From: Hemerocallis citrina
Taxonomy: Eukaryota > Streptophyta > Magnoliopsida > Asparagales > Asphodelaceae
Direction of reading: 5' to 3'
Length of the DNA: 64,000 nt
Assembly: GCA_017893485.1 (NCBI GenBank)
Contig: CM030363.1
Coordinates: 110,727,073-110,791,072, forward strand
Below are positions 22,800 to 33,566 of the stretch, piece after piece. The notes beneath the pieces were generated by a model. It was not told the DNA's origin. It searched no databases and saw nothing but the letters and a program-made list of their open reading frames with translations. Position 1 is the first letter of the stretch. Each line of letters opens with the position of its first letter. The position numbers were made by a program, and so were the translations under genes.

Positions 22800-23075
22800 C
22801 CTAGGACCATGAACTATACCGGCCTACCCCTAGCCCACACATGTAGATTTACCGGGCGTATCCTTAGTTATGAACATTCCTAGGAGCCGCAGCTCTTTAC
22901 CGGTAATTTCATAGACCTTACCGGCCTACCTCTAGCCCACAAATGCAGATTCACTGGGCATATCCTAGGTCCCGAGCCCAGCGAGTCGATCACCCGTAAC
23001 TACGAACCAGGCCTACCCCTAGCCCACAACCGTGGATTTACCAGGTGTATCCTGTCCGTCCCGAACATTCCTAAG
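22800..23075 (-). repeat. short tandem repeat inside E4 LTR
   Basis: Three to four degenerate copies of a ~50-60 bp unit containing GGCCTACCCCTAGCCCAC and TTTACCGGGCGTATCCT. Equivalent in position to the GTCGAGGGTC..GCCTATTC repeats of E7's LTRs. Confidence 0.65.
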
Positions 23076-24309
23076 AACTGTGGTTCTTTAGCGGACATGT
23101 TTGTCGTTGTTTTCAATCACATCTTGTTTTAGTGCCTGTCCTTGCGTTTAGATCTTAAGTAATATCATTGTAACCACTGATTCGGATTATACAGAATTGT
23201 ATTTTACTTTTTCTTCATATTATTGTATCTTAAATTCTTTTGTAATTTATTTTTATCAAGCCCAATCTATTCTATAGTTGTAACCCATATTAAATTCTTA
23301 GTTCCTTATAGAATTATTCATTTTATTTCTAGCCCAATCTGTTTTAATTACTACTATTTTTCTCCTAACCCACTCTACAAATTATTTCTTATGGTGAAGC
23401 CCAACTCAATTATTTTATCTTATTTTCTTGTGCAACCCACATCCACAAGCCCACTCCAACCCAACAATTCATGGCTAATTCCCAAACCCCTCATCTCATG
23501 TAACTGCATAACTTCTCTCCTAATTACAATCCAATATAATCTATTAAAACATATTCATAACCTACCCCACCAACCCTGAATCAATTACCCATTAAATCAC
23601 CCCCTATTATAATATCATTATTATATCCTATTTATTAAATAACCCATTCTCTCCCCTACTCTTTCTTTCCCTGACTCCCTCTCTCTCTCTCCCCCCCCCT
23701 CATTCCCCTTCCTCTGTTCCGAAACAGAGCACTCCACTGCCTTCTTCTCGTATACTCCGTGCGCGCCCGTCGCCACTCTCATCTCCATCGCGTGACCAAC
23801 TGCCACCCCATCAACATCCTCTCATCGCCACCATCGTGCGACTGAAAACCGAACCTGATGCTCCTCCTGCCCATGACTTCCTCCCTCCTCGCCAACCAGC
23901 CAAGCACTCCATCTCTCTCATCCCTCCTCGCCGTCGATCACCACCGTCAGCACCGACCTCCTCCCTCCACCGCACGAGCCACCGAGCGTCACCCACAACC
24001 TCTCACCCTAGCACCCATCCTCGTCACCATGCCCCCCTTGCTCCTTGTCCTCCTCGCCACCATCGCTGACCACCTTCATCACAACCCACTACCTCGCCAT
24101 TGCCAGCAGACCCGAGCCCCATCGCTACAGCTGCCACACCACCGCCATGCACAACACCGACACCATCAACTCCATTGCCCTCGACCACTTACCTCCACCC
24201 TCGAGCTCTCCCCCGCTACTCACCATGTCGACCTCCTGCAACCACCGCACCCCCCCCCCCCCCACACTCCTTACTCTGGCTTATCGCCACCACTTGAGCC
24301 ACCTCCACA

Positions 24310-24314
24310 CTCCT
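24310..24314. repeat. TSD of solo LTR S1, left (CTCCT)
   Basis: CTCCT before TGTAACACC at 24315; CTCCT again at 46352-46356 after ..GGTGTTACA. Perfect 5-bp duplication across 22 kb. Confidence 0.9.
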
Positions 24315-24724
24315 TGTAACACCCCCGTAAAATTGAGAAATAAAAATTTTGTCCTCGTGTGTTACGCACGTGTATTTTGTACCGTTACGAGTAATATTCG
24401 TAACGTATTTTCATAAAAATGTCATACGTATCATATATTCTGATTATTTATATATTTTCCATTTTCTCAAAATTCATTTCAATCCTATTTTTGGCAACTT
24501 AAACAATTATTTTAATCTTTACATTTTACGTACATTGCACGTGCTTTCATACACATGTTGATTACGTATATTTTCCATTACGTGAAATATCTGTAACATT
24601 GTTGTTCTACGTATTTGTATTTTAACTGTTTTTCATTCTTTCAAATTAATTTTTAATATTTTTGCACGTGCATTGAACGTAAAATTTAATGTATTTTTAT
24701 CCCTAAAAATTTCTAAAGTTATGC

Positions 24725-24727
24725 ATA
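24725..24727. repeat. TSD of CACTA B, left (ATA)
   Basis: ATA before CACTACAAG; ATA at 28097-28099 after ..CCTTGTAGTG. Confidence 0.85.
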
Positions 24728-24969
24728 CACTACAAGAAATTTGACATATACCAACGGATATCTGTAGTGACGGTCACTAATACCGTGGGTATAGGCATCA
24801 TATACCTACAGACGTGTAGTGAACTATGGGTATAGGTATCCTATAGCTTTAGAGATTTTAATCTGTAACTATAAGTTTTATTGACGGGGTAAAATACTGT
24901 GGGTATAGTCCCCCCACTAAAAAAAAATAAGTTAAACAATTTAAAAAAAATTTCTTATCCTCAACCCCA

Positions 24970-25229
24970 TTGAAATTTTCATTTTCCCTCTCTATCTCTT
25001 TCTTCCCACTCACAAACCCCAACCCTCAATCGTCGTCGTCGACCGCCGCCCCACGTCGCTGTGACCCTCGTGCCCCCACGTCGTCATTCCCCCGACCATC
25101 CTATCCCCCACGTCTCTCACAAACCCTAGCCTCGACCACCATGGGCCCACGTCGTAGTCGCCATTGCCGTTCCCGTGCCATCACAGTGATCATTAGCATC
25201 AACTGTCTCTCTCTCTCTCTGAAACCCTA
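24970..25229 (+). other. CT/CCG-rich leader exon of CACTA B
   Basis: CT-rich tract ending AAACCCTAG followed by GTATGAAT, a plausible splice donor. Element C has an equivalent leader ending AAACCCTAG/GTATTG at about 39479. Likely the 5' untranslated exon of the element's transcript. The 86-codon ORF here is low-complexity. Confidence 0.5.
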
Positions 25230-25429
25230 GGTATGAATTTGAGATTTTGATAATAGGTTAATTTGTGAATTTGAGAATTTGGGATTGCGAAAAGAATAAT
25301 TAGGGTTTGTGGAATTGGAGAAAAATTATGGTTTGTTTGCTGGCATATGCAGTGGCTAGTCGTGAGATACGCCTTATTCAATTTGAAACATATTAGAACA
25401 TCGATTAGTCTAGCATAACAAGAGGATGT

Positions 25430-25648
25430 TTCCGTCTCTATGGATTTAGCAAGTTTTGAGGTATGCCCATTGAGATTAAAGTATTGTTGGATTCTGCAAC
25501 TCAGTTTTAGATGTAAGAGTCTGACATAACAAATTGATGGCAACTTACAGATGGTTAAGGACTATAGGGCACACCTCATAGATCTATTGGAGACAGGCAA
25601 TCTTGATCTTTGTTTTTCTAATGAGGATGAAGCTAGAGAGCTTATAAG
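25430..25648 (+). pseudogene. captured pfkB-family sugar kinase fragment
   Basis: Two adjacent exon pieces with an intron. The first ends VSMDLASFE at 25460 before GTATGC. The second (25551-25648, after ..TTACAG) reads MVKDYRAHLIDLLETGNL, then DLCFSNEDEARELIR, ending at a GTATTC donor. The order DLASFE .. LL.TG..D..F.NEDEA.EL is typical of plant pfkB-type carbohydrate kinases related to ribokinase, near the NEDEA motif. Family enzymes phosphorylate sugars or nucleosides with ATP. Here only about 45 residues remain, without the substrate-binding N-terminus or the C-terminal ATP site, so it cannot be an enzyme. It is in element orientation, with the intron kept, which implies DNA-level capture rather than retrocopying. 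Confidence 0.7.
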
Positions 25649-27194
25649 GTATTCATTAGTTCTTTTGCCCATTATGTTCTTTGATTACCGTAAGCATCAT
25701 GTTGGAGAATGTATCCATGAAATAATTATTACAATGCACAAATTTCTCGTATGCAATAATTAAGTAGAGCAGTTCATAAATGGAAATTTGTAATACTAGA
25801 GATATGAATCACATATGTCCTATTTTAAATTTAGATTTACTCAGGAGCTCTCTCTTGCCATGCAGTTGTCTTCCTTGATTTGAAATCTTAAAATTAGTTT
25901 TTAGGTGAAAATAAGTGTTTTGTGCTCTAGATATGACTTACCTTATAACTATATAAGTATCATTTAGAATAGTTTTCAAGAAAGTGAGATATGCTGAATG
26001 AAACGTAACAAATCAATTTCCATGTCTTCCAATTGAAGAACCTTGTCAGTGTCTATGATGTTACCAGCTACTTTATTTATGTTATCCTCATTATTAGTAA
26101 CAAGAATATTAACCTCTGACCTTACCAAATTAAGAAGCTTGGAGATGATTGCACTCTTTTATTGATTTTCTATTCTTCCTCACACTCATCTGTTCCCCTC
26201 AAAACTAAATGTCCTAAACTCTGAATTCCCACTTGCCTGTCTCTAGTTTGGATTGCATCTTCATCTTTAACTGACCTTGTGCCATACCTAATACCTTTCT
26301 ATTTAAATAAATCTGACATGGAAGATAAATGACATTAATATACGACAAAAGAGAATTGAATTGTGTCAATCAACCAACCCATCGTAATTTTAGTATGTGG
26401 GTTTTGAATATGAGATAGAACTTAATTTAAAAATTCCTTATCCTCAATATTGTGACCTGTGATATCAGATGTCTCTCAGTTATCTACAAGTTTCGATATA
26501 TAAGTAAAAATAAATATCTTAACAAATGTACTAAGTACAAGTATACAATAAAGTGTTCAGGAATTACTAAGATTTATAGAAGAAGTGTCCATGAAGTATC
26601 AGTGTCTGTCATGGAAAAGGCATGTGTCTGACATGAATGTTGCTTTATAGGCGACGTGTATGCTATACAGCTACTGTGCTATATTATCAGAGCTTCACAT
26701 AACGAAGTGCTTATCTTGGGTTTCCATGACTAATGAACAAAGAAATTGGAGTATAACAATCAGTATAGAACTGTGAAGATTATCCAACAGCTAGTTTACA
26801 AAGATTTGCTAATGGAAGGCAAGACTGTGATTTGAATACGGAAAAAGAAACAGTGAAAGCTCAGCCAGATAGTAAGTTTATTCAGTTGGACATACAAAGA
26901 CACACCTATGTAGCCTGAAACCATGCATTAGGTGCACCAATCTGAGGAACCTTAGATAGCCCACAAAATTTTCAAATTCTAAAGATCCCTGTGCTCTAAA
27001 ACTTTTTTTTATCATTCTTTCTGGTGTAATATTTTATTTGAGAATTCTCATTTTATAGTTTGACAGATCTTACCTTGTCGGGTATATCATTATGTATTTG
27101 TTTTCATTTGCTTATTCTTTTGCTACAATACTAAAAAAAAGAAAACCATCTCTTTTGTTTATTCCCTTTTTTTCTTAAAACACGAACTGGGAAG

Positions 27195-27404
27195 GCTGAT
27201 TTCGAGACACTTGAGAAGAAAGCAATGGAATGGGAGGAACAAACTGTTGCATGTGGACAGCAGGTTTATTTATTAACAATATTCCAATCTCACTGCCGAA
27301 CAAGGTTTCTTTATCACCCTTCGCTGAATGTGCCTAATAACTATTCTCTTAAATTTTTGATGGTGCAGGAACTTGCTGAGATGATTTTCCAGTCAGCATT
27401 GTAG
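27195..27404 (+). pseudogene. unidentified C-terminal exon pair in CACTA B
   Basis: Reads ADFETLEKKAMEWEEQTVACGQQ to a GTTTAT donor at 27264, then after GTGCAG (27368) ELAEMIFQSAL and a TAG stop at 27402-27404. The two exons join in frame. I do not recognise the protein. It is in element orientation and just upstream of the shared CACTA 3' region (from about 27451), so it may be the tail of another captured gene supplying a stop codon to the chimeric transcript. Confidence 0.4.
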
Positions 27405-27450
27405 ATCAGAGTTATTTATTGGCGAGTTGTAGATGTATACTATTTATTGG

Positions 27451-28096
27451 CAATGGAAGCTAATTTTCTGTTGATAGAGCAAACCTTGAAATTAAGTGGA
27501 TGAGATTGTTATAAGACTTTATATGCTTATTATATGTCAGTATGGTACTCTTAGGTTAACATTTTAACTATTTTGTAATTTGAATTTGACATGCTTGTAA
27601 TATTTCATTAATTTTTAATATGATTGAAGTTTAATTTTATTTAATTTTGTTTCATAAACACATGTATTTATTTTATTGTGTATTTGGTTTATAATTGAAT
27701 TAATATTATAAAAGAAAATATTAAATTATCATAAGCGTAATTAATAAGAAAAAATTCTATATAGAGCGATGGGTATATATTCAAATATTTGGATGCGAAA
27801 ACTATCAATAAAACCTATAGCAATGGAGCTTCAACCGTGGGTATAGGAAAGTAAGAGGTTTCGTTAAAACCTATACCAACGGATATGAAACCGTGGGTAT
27901 AACACCGAGATTTTGTCCAACGGGTGAAAAAATAGTCGCTATAGGCTATAGTGATGGCATTCTGCTGTTGGTATAGCGAATCATTGACTACGGAAAAATA
28001 TGTCCGTCGGTATAGGTTTTACGAGCTATACCTACGGTTTTCCGTCTTTTACCCACTGATTTTTGCTGGCACTATATGTCAAATATCCTTGTAGTG
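27451..28096 (+). repeat. 3' and right subterminal region of CACTA B
   Basis: Shares GAAGCTAATTTTCT.TTGAT onward with element A (17625) and carries CCGTGGGTATA / CTATACCAACGG motifs in both orientations. The start of homology marks the right breakpoint of the replaced interior. Confidence 0.85.
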
Positions 28097-28464
28097 ATAC
28101 TTTTATTCTCATTTTTATTTGTCACAATTGCATTATTTATTTTTATTAAAACTCATAGGCCTAAAGTCCATTTTAAAGCCCGTTGGAAAATTAATTAAAA
28201 AGAGAGGCCCATGATTTTATTCTACACTTTAAATGTACACTTTTTAACCTCATACACTTGTCATGTAACAAACACACACATATGGACTAATAACAAAGAA
28301 TTAAAAGTATGAGAATTGTATGCACGTGTGTTCACCCCAAGAGTTGGCCAGCCAAAATGGAGGAAGAGGAGGGGTTTGTGAAGTGATTTTGTGAGTGGGT
28401 GATTAATTTGGGTGGGTGAGTATTCATTTTGGGTAGTGGAGTCCTTTCATGCACCAAAAAATGC

Positions 28465-28475
28465 CCTATAAATAC
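28465..28475 (+). promoter_or_regulatory. TATA box of solo LTR S1
   Basis: CCTATAAATACC, followed after about 30 bp by a purine-rich leader (AGAAACAAAAGAAAGAG), like other plant Ty3/gypsy LTRs. Confidence 0.5.
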
Positions 28476-29309
28476 CACCTCTTATTCTTGAACAATGCAC
28501 ACAAAAAAGAAACAAAAGAAAGAGAGAAAACAAAGAAAGAGATGAGCTTTTGGTGTTGGCAAATCGCTATGAGGTGAATGCTTGCTTGGTTGGAGCTAGG
28601 AGCAATCTAGTAGGAGTTCGTAATTTCTTTTGCATCAATAAGGTGGGTGTTTATTCTTGCTTTCTAAGGTATAGTAGTATGCATGTGTAGGAAAATTGAT
28701 GCATACAATAATTCATATGAGTTTTAGGTAATTTTGTGATGCTATGTGATGATGTTATTTAGAATATTTAATAGAAATGAAATATGAAAACCTATGTACG
28801 CTAGTAGAGAATTAATAGGTTGTTAAAATTGAAATTTAATCAAAGATGATTTGCATGTTGTTGGGCACAAATGAGAAGACATGATTAGATCATTGAAATA
28901 TGTTGATGTATACATAAAGTTGTTAATTTTGGTGTATGAGAAATTATGTAAATATAAAAGGTGATTTATCAAACTAATGGGGAAGTGAGAATTTCTAAAT
29001 GAAAATGCATTCATGATGTAGTCAAAATTTTTTAATCAAAACATATGAATATTAGATTTATAAAAATGGTTTTTAGAATACTAGATTTATAAAAAATGAT
29101 TATTTGAGTTAAGTTGGGTATAATTTTGTGCTAATACGAATAAAATTTATGCAAAACAATTTCTGGAAACTTAGAGATAAGTTTTATGAACAATCAACAT
29201 GAAGGGAAAGAAAAGAAATCGAAAATATTTGAAAGTGTTCAAAATGAGATTTATCAGAAAGATAAGTTATATGAATTTTAAACCCATATATAATCAGAAG
29301 TGATGCTTA

Positions 29310-29420
29310 TTTTGAGTGGCTGGCAAGGGCGTGCTTGCGCCTGGCGTCGCCACGTAGCGCTGGGGTGTCCCTGGGTCTCAGGTTCGAGCCCTGTGCACAA
29401 AATGCATTTTTTTTCTTCAT
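29310..29420 (+). other. tRNA-like (A/B-box) tract in LTR S1
   Basis: GTGGCTGGCAAGGGCG resembles a Pol III A-box region and GGTTCGAGCC (29381-29390) matches the B-box consensus. A T-run follows at about 29407. It has the layout of a tRNA-derived SINE head, but a clover-leaf is not convincing, so I do not call a tRNA gene. Confidence 0.35.
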
Positions 29421-31607
29421 TTTTTTGGTTTTTTTTAAAAAAAATTCAAAAAAAATTATATAAATATTTTAATATATTAAAGGAACAACTGAAAATATTT
29501 TCTCACTGTTTAGGGTGATATTTTGGATATTTAAAAGATATAATCATGTGTTAGAGTTCAAGAAGAATATATATATGATTAAGATTTTAAAGGCTGATTT
29601 TTTAATAAAATCAAAGTGAAATGATGAGATTTAAATAATGAACTTCTAATGATAAATCTTTAAGAAATTAAGTTTTCAATCTTACACAACTTTAATATTG
29701 AGAATGATACTTGAAGTATAGATGAATATGAAAATGGTTTTAATTATCGAAAGAGCTTGTGACTTATTAAAAATGAATAGTTTGGTTGATTAACTAAGAA
29801 GTGTTTACTTCATGATGAATAAATAAATGGATGAATGAATTGAATAAGATATAAATAAATAAAATTTATTATATGAATAATAAGGGTATATGTACCCCAT
29901 AATGTTGGACATGAAAAGAAGTTGATTTAGAGGCTGGGAGATGTAGTACCCCATATTTTTAAATAATATTTTTGAGATATGAAAATAAATTAAAATAATT
30001 TTTGGAGATTTAATAAATATTTTTCTGAAAATTTATCTTTTTACACGTGCAAAACACGTGCAAATATTTTCTTGAAAAGTTCAAAAGCCAAAATTATTTT
30101 GTAGAAAATCATTATTTATTATTTGAGATTATTTGTGATTTTTCTAGATTTTTATGATATTTATTGAACTGAGTTGCAAATAATTCAAAAAGAAGGATCC
30201 TTTTACAAAATTGTCATTTTGAGGGATGAAAATGCAAAACTATTTTTCTGGACTTTTCAAACAGTGCCAGCTGGAAATAAATTGTTTATTTTGTTTTTAA
30301 ATTCCAATTAAATTTGTTTTATCAAGTTTCCAAGTATAGGGATCTATTTATGTAAAGATATATTTTAAAAGGATTATTTTGCAAATGTGTTCAAAACCTT
30401 AATTCTTCTAATTCCGGCCTATTTAAAAGGTGGAGTGCAGCTGTCTTTCGCTGTACACCACAAGGTTTTTTTTTTTTTTAATTTTCTTGGAGATTCAAAG
30501 AGGAGATCTTGGATTCTTTGCAAAGGAGGGATTTTTCGTCTTGCTTTATTATATTCGTTTGATCTCTTCGACAAGGTGAGTGACTTGTTTTGTTTTATTT
30601 TGTTTTGTGCATGTTGTAAGTTTTTTTGTTTTGTTCTTGGAATGTTGTATGTGGTGTTTCATCTAGTAGAAAGCATGCTGGGGTTTTTTATATGAATACA
30701 TGTGGTGGATTGAATGAATGGATGAGTTAAAATTGGATATTTTAAGAAGAACCCTAGTTATTTGTGAGCAGAGTTGCATGTGGATTATTTTAGATTGTTG
30801 GAGAACCTAATATAAATTGTGAGTAGACTATTTCTTTTGGGTATTTACTGATTCGATTGAGTATGATGAAAGTTATGCATTTATTGATTTAAGATGAGAT
30901 TTTTTTGGATTATTGGTAAGTTGGATGAAAGCAACTTGGCCATGTTAATGATAAATTTGTTTATGTGTCAACTATTGAGAATAGTTGAGATTGAGTTTGA
31001 GAAATTTTGAGAATGAGTAATGGATTAAAATATTATGTCTTGAGGATTTGAGTTGTGATGACTAAATTGGGGATTGATACATTTTTGATTAAATTTGGGG
31101 ATTTGTGATTTTACGAAAGATTTTACTTGGATTTGGATTTACTCAAATACAAAGTTTTAAATCTGAATATTTTTTTATTTTAGTTTATGGATTTGTGAAG
31201 TTCTTTTGGTGCACAAGTATGCACAAACATTTTTCATAAATATCGTATTTTTGTTGTTTAAGAAAAAATTGAGTTTTATGCGTTTTCGAAGGATTTGACT
31301 ATATCTCAACTTATTTTTGTATTGATATGGTTTGGAATATAAAAACAAGGTTATTTTGATGTATGACTGATTCTTAAAAACTCTAATATTGACATATGCA
31401 CATATTCATGTTTTATCTTGAAGAAATTCATCAAAAAGCTATTTTATCAATTCAAGTGGTTTTGATTGGTTTTTATGGATCTTTGTATATCCTATAAGTT
31501 GTATTTGATCATAACAGAAAGATACTTTTTATAGATTTCATTTTTGTAAATTAAATCTTCGTATCGGTTGAAATATGCACAACCCAAACTGCAGTCTGTA
31601 GGTGTGA

Positions 31608-31861
31608 CAGTCGACCGTCGCTACCTGGCTGCTGTGTTTTTCTCATTTTCTTGAAATCTCGTGCGGAACAGTCGACTGACCCATTCCTCCAGTCGACTGT
31701 CTCTGCTCTGTTTTGATATTTTCTCGAGGGGTTGGATTTTCGCTCTGGACAGTCGACTGGTGACTTTTACAGTCGACCGTCAATACTTGGAATAATTTTT
31801 CTTTAAAATGTTGGTTCTTTTCGCTCTGGACAGTCGACCGACTCTGGTTTGCAGTCGACTG
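31608..31861 (+). repeat. CAGTCGACTG / CAGTCGACCG cluster, E7 5' LTR
   Basis: CAGTCGACTG at 31669, 31690, 31750 and 31852; CAGTCGACCG at 31608, 31770 and 31831. Seven sites in about 250 bp. Confidence 0.9.
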
Positions 31862-32369
31862 TTACTGATGCTTTCTTGAGTTATTCTGATGTTCGTTAAA
31901 CGATTGATTCTTTAAATGTTTTCGGATCTATCTTACTATTCTAAATGCTATTCTTGCTACAAAACATGTGTTTTCAATATAGTTTATTGTTGGATTTGAA
32001 TTCTGGAATTTTATAAAGATGTGGTTTTGTTGATTGAAGAAGCTTTTTCATATGATCGTTTTGACGATGGATTTGTGAGTTTTTTGTCTTGATGATATCT
32101 CTAGGAGTTGAGTGAGAGTCTTGTGAACCGGTAGTTGAGATTTGTTGAGTTAGACCTGGGGGGTCTTGATTTGGTTATTGTTGAGTATTTAAGTCCCGCA
32201 GGATACACAAACTTTAGAGATCGGGATTTTGTGTTTTAATAATAACCAACTTAAGGACAGGCACTAGTGAGGATGTGATGGAACTTGAAAAATGTAAGTA
32301 TAGGCTCACGGTTTTGTTAGTCCAACGGATGCGTTCCAGGACTATTTGTTGTTATGTCCCGAGAGGACA

Positions 32370-32610
32370 ATTGTATATTCGCATGTCGAGGGTCTGCAGG
32401 CCTATTCACGGAGCATGTAGGGTGCATTCGCGTGTCGAGGGTCAGCAGGCCTATTCACGAAATGTACCTGGTGTATCTGCACGTCGAGGGTCTTGCAAGC
32501 CTATTCGTGGGGTACACGGGTTTGGGAGATGAATCTCCGGTTGTTTTTTAGCTATCTTACATGATGCTTGCACGTCGAGGGCTGTGGTGCCTATTCGCGG
32601 AGTATTCTGG
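32370..32610 (+). repeat. short tandem repeat, E7 5' LTR
   Basis: About four degenerate ~50-bp units with GTCGAGGGTC..GCAGGCCTATTC (starting near 32379, 32432, 32481 and 32572). Counterpart in the 3' LTR at about 37695-37925. ORFs over it are repeat translation, not genes. Confidence 0.75.
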
Positions 32611-32690
32611 ATCTTGTTTTCCATCACCATAGTAGGATTAGTTGCATAACGAGCGGTTATCCCTATAAAGTGGAGATCGTTAAGAGCTGC

Positions 32691-32740
32691 ACCGGACCTA
32701 TGTACCATGGAATGCATAGAATCCGACAAGTACGCATTAG
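32691..32740 (+). other. conserved LTR hairpin block, E7 5' LTR
   Basis: CCGGACCTATGTACC... then ATGCATAGAATCCGAC and AAGTACGCATTAG. Arms CGGA/TCCG and CTATGTA/TGCATAG pair with one G-U. Confidence 0.7.
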
Positions 32741-33335
32741 AGAGTCAGCATATAGAAATGTGTTTTCTTGACTTGGTTTTATGCTTGTGTTTTCCTGTTT
32801 TTCTATACTTGACACTTAGTCTAGATTCACTTGATATTTTCATGTATTACTATCTACTATCTTATATTCTTTGATGTTTTCATGCTTTACTTATTTGTTA
32901 TTTCTCATTCCTTTTTTTCTTGCTAATGATTCATGTTGTGGATGACTCTATATTTTATGATTTAATTATGTTGCTTTGTTTTTATCTCACTCACACCGTT
33001 ATGGCTGATCCATATAGTTTTGGGGGTTAGGGTTATCTCTAGCCTCATATTTTACAGGTTGTTATTGCATAGAGCTTGGGATTTGGATGCTTGAGATAAA
33101 TTGATGTAATAGAGCTTTTGTACAAATTTTGTAAAAGAAGTGTTGTAAAAAGAAAGTTTGTAATTCAAGGTGTTTTGTATTTCGCTGTGTTATGTAAATA
33201 GTTATTGTAATGAAAAGTTTGGAATAAAAATTATCTGTGTTTTTGGACTGTGTTTAATATTGCAATTGAAGTTTATGCTGGAGTTGTGCCACATATTTCT
33301 AAGATATCATATTGTAAATTCGGGGCGCTACAGAT

Positions 33336-33347
33336 TTGGTATCAGAG
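33336..33347 (+). other. primer-binding site of E7
   Basis: TGGTATCAGAGC, the usual initiator-Met tRNA site, 4 bp after the LTR end. Confidence 0.9.
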
Positions 33348-33566
33348 CATGCTTCAGTAGTAATAATAGACATAGTATGAAAACCAACCTAGGTATGGAC
33401 ACTAGAGCATGAGTACCTAGGTGTGGACATTATAGTGTGAGTATCACATAGAGTTAGAACATGATGTTTGGTTTGGGGTATGGTTGAGATTTTGCCATAG
33501 GGTATTGATATGGATGTGAATTATGTTGTGATGCTCTAACTTTACCCTCATTTTGCGATATTCAGA

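Larger units (their letters stand above)
22238..23168 (-). mobile_element. E4 5' LTR fragment (minus), cut by E1
   Basis: Left border TGTAACGTCCCGAATTCC (the LTR 3' end read on minus). It resembles the first 800 bp of E3's LTR (59347 onward). It stops at 23168, where the E1 LTR begins with TGTAACC, so E1 appears to have inserted into this LTR. Within it (about 22800-23075) a unit around CCGGCCTACCCCTAGCCCAC..ATTTACCGGG is repeated three to four times. Confidence 0.65.
24728..28096 (+). mobile_element. CACTA element B, gene-carrying, 3.4 kb
   Basis: Left end CACTACAAGAAATTTGACAT and right end, reverse-complemented, CACTACAAGGATATTTGACA, flanked by ATA. Subterminal ACCGTGGGTATAG and TATACCAACGG motifs occur at both ends. 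The 3' part from about 27451 is near-identical to element A after its tnpA stop. No tnpA or tnp2 coding remains. The interior has a CT-rich leader, pieces of a pfkB-type sugar kinase and an unidentified C-terminal exon pair. It is non-autonomous and would need transposase from another element. 25649-27190 shows no gene I recognise. Confidence 0.92.
28097..29941 (+). mobile_element. solo LTR S1, middle segment
   Basis: Non-coding. Contains the promoter (TATA at about 28465), a purine-rich leader, and a tRNA-like tract with a B-box at 29381 followed by a T-run. It ends GGCTGGGAGA, where E7 starts. No gene is seen; the ORF at 29300-29518 overlaps the tRNA-like tract. Confidence 0.75.
29942..33332 (+). 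mobile_element. 5' LTR of E7
   Basis: Starts TGTAGTACCCC and ends CGGGGCGCTACA. Includes a TATA-like CCTATTTAAAAGG near 30417, the palindrome cluster at 31608-31861, short tandem repeats at 32370-32610 and the hairpin block at 32691. It differs from the 3' LTR by scattered point changes and small indels; for example, the 3' LTR holds an extra GTCGA-containing stretch near 36904. Confidence 0.9.

Noticed and set aside
24315..24330. Left end of a full-length LTR element rather than a solo LTR
   Set aside because: The matching right end at 46351 is directly followed by the second CTCCT copy, with no primer-binding site or PPT of that family in between.
23811..24416. Several long overlapping Pro/Ser/His-rich ORFs
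   Set aside because: Three frames and both strands are open at once because the tract is CT-rich; it is part of the E1 LTR and shows no domain.
29310..29420. Genuine tRNA gene
   Set aside because: A B-box is present but no convincing acceptor stem or anticodon arm.
32275..32771. ORFs over the E7 LTR tandem repeat (and at 37665-38012)
   Set aside because: Repeat-derived; the same frames appear in both LTRs without protein-like conservation.
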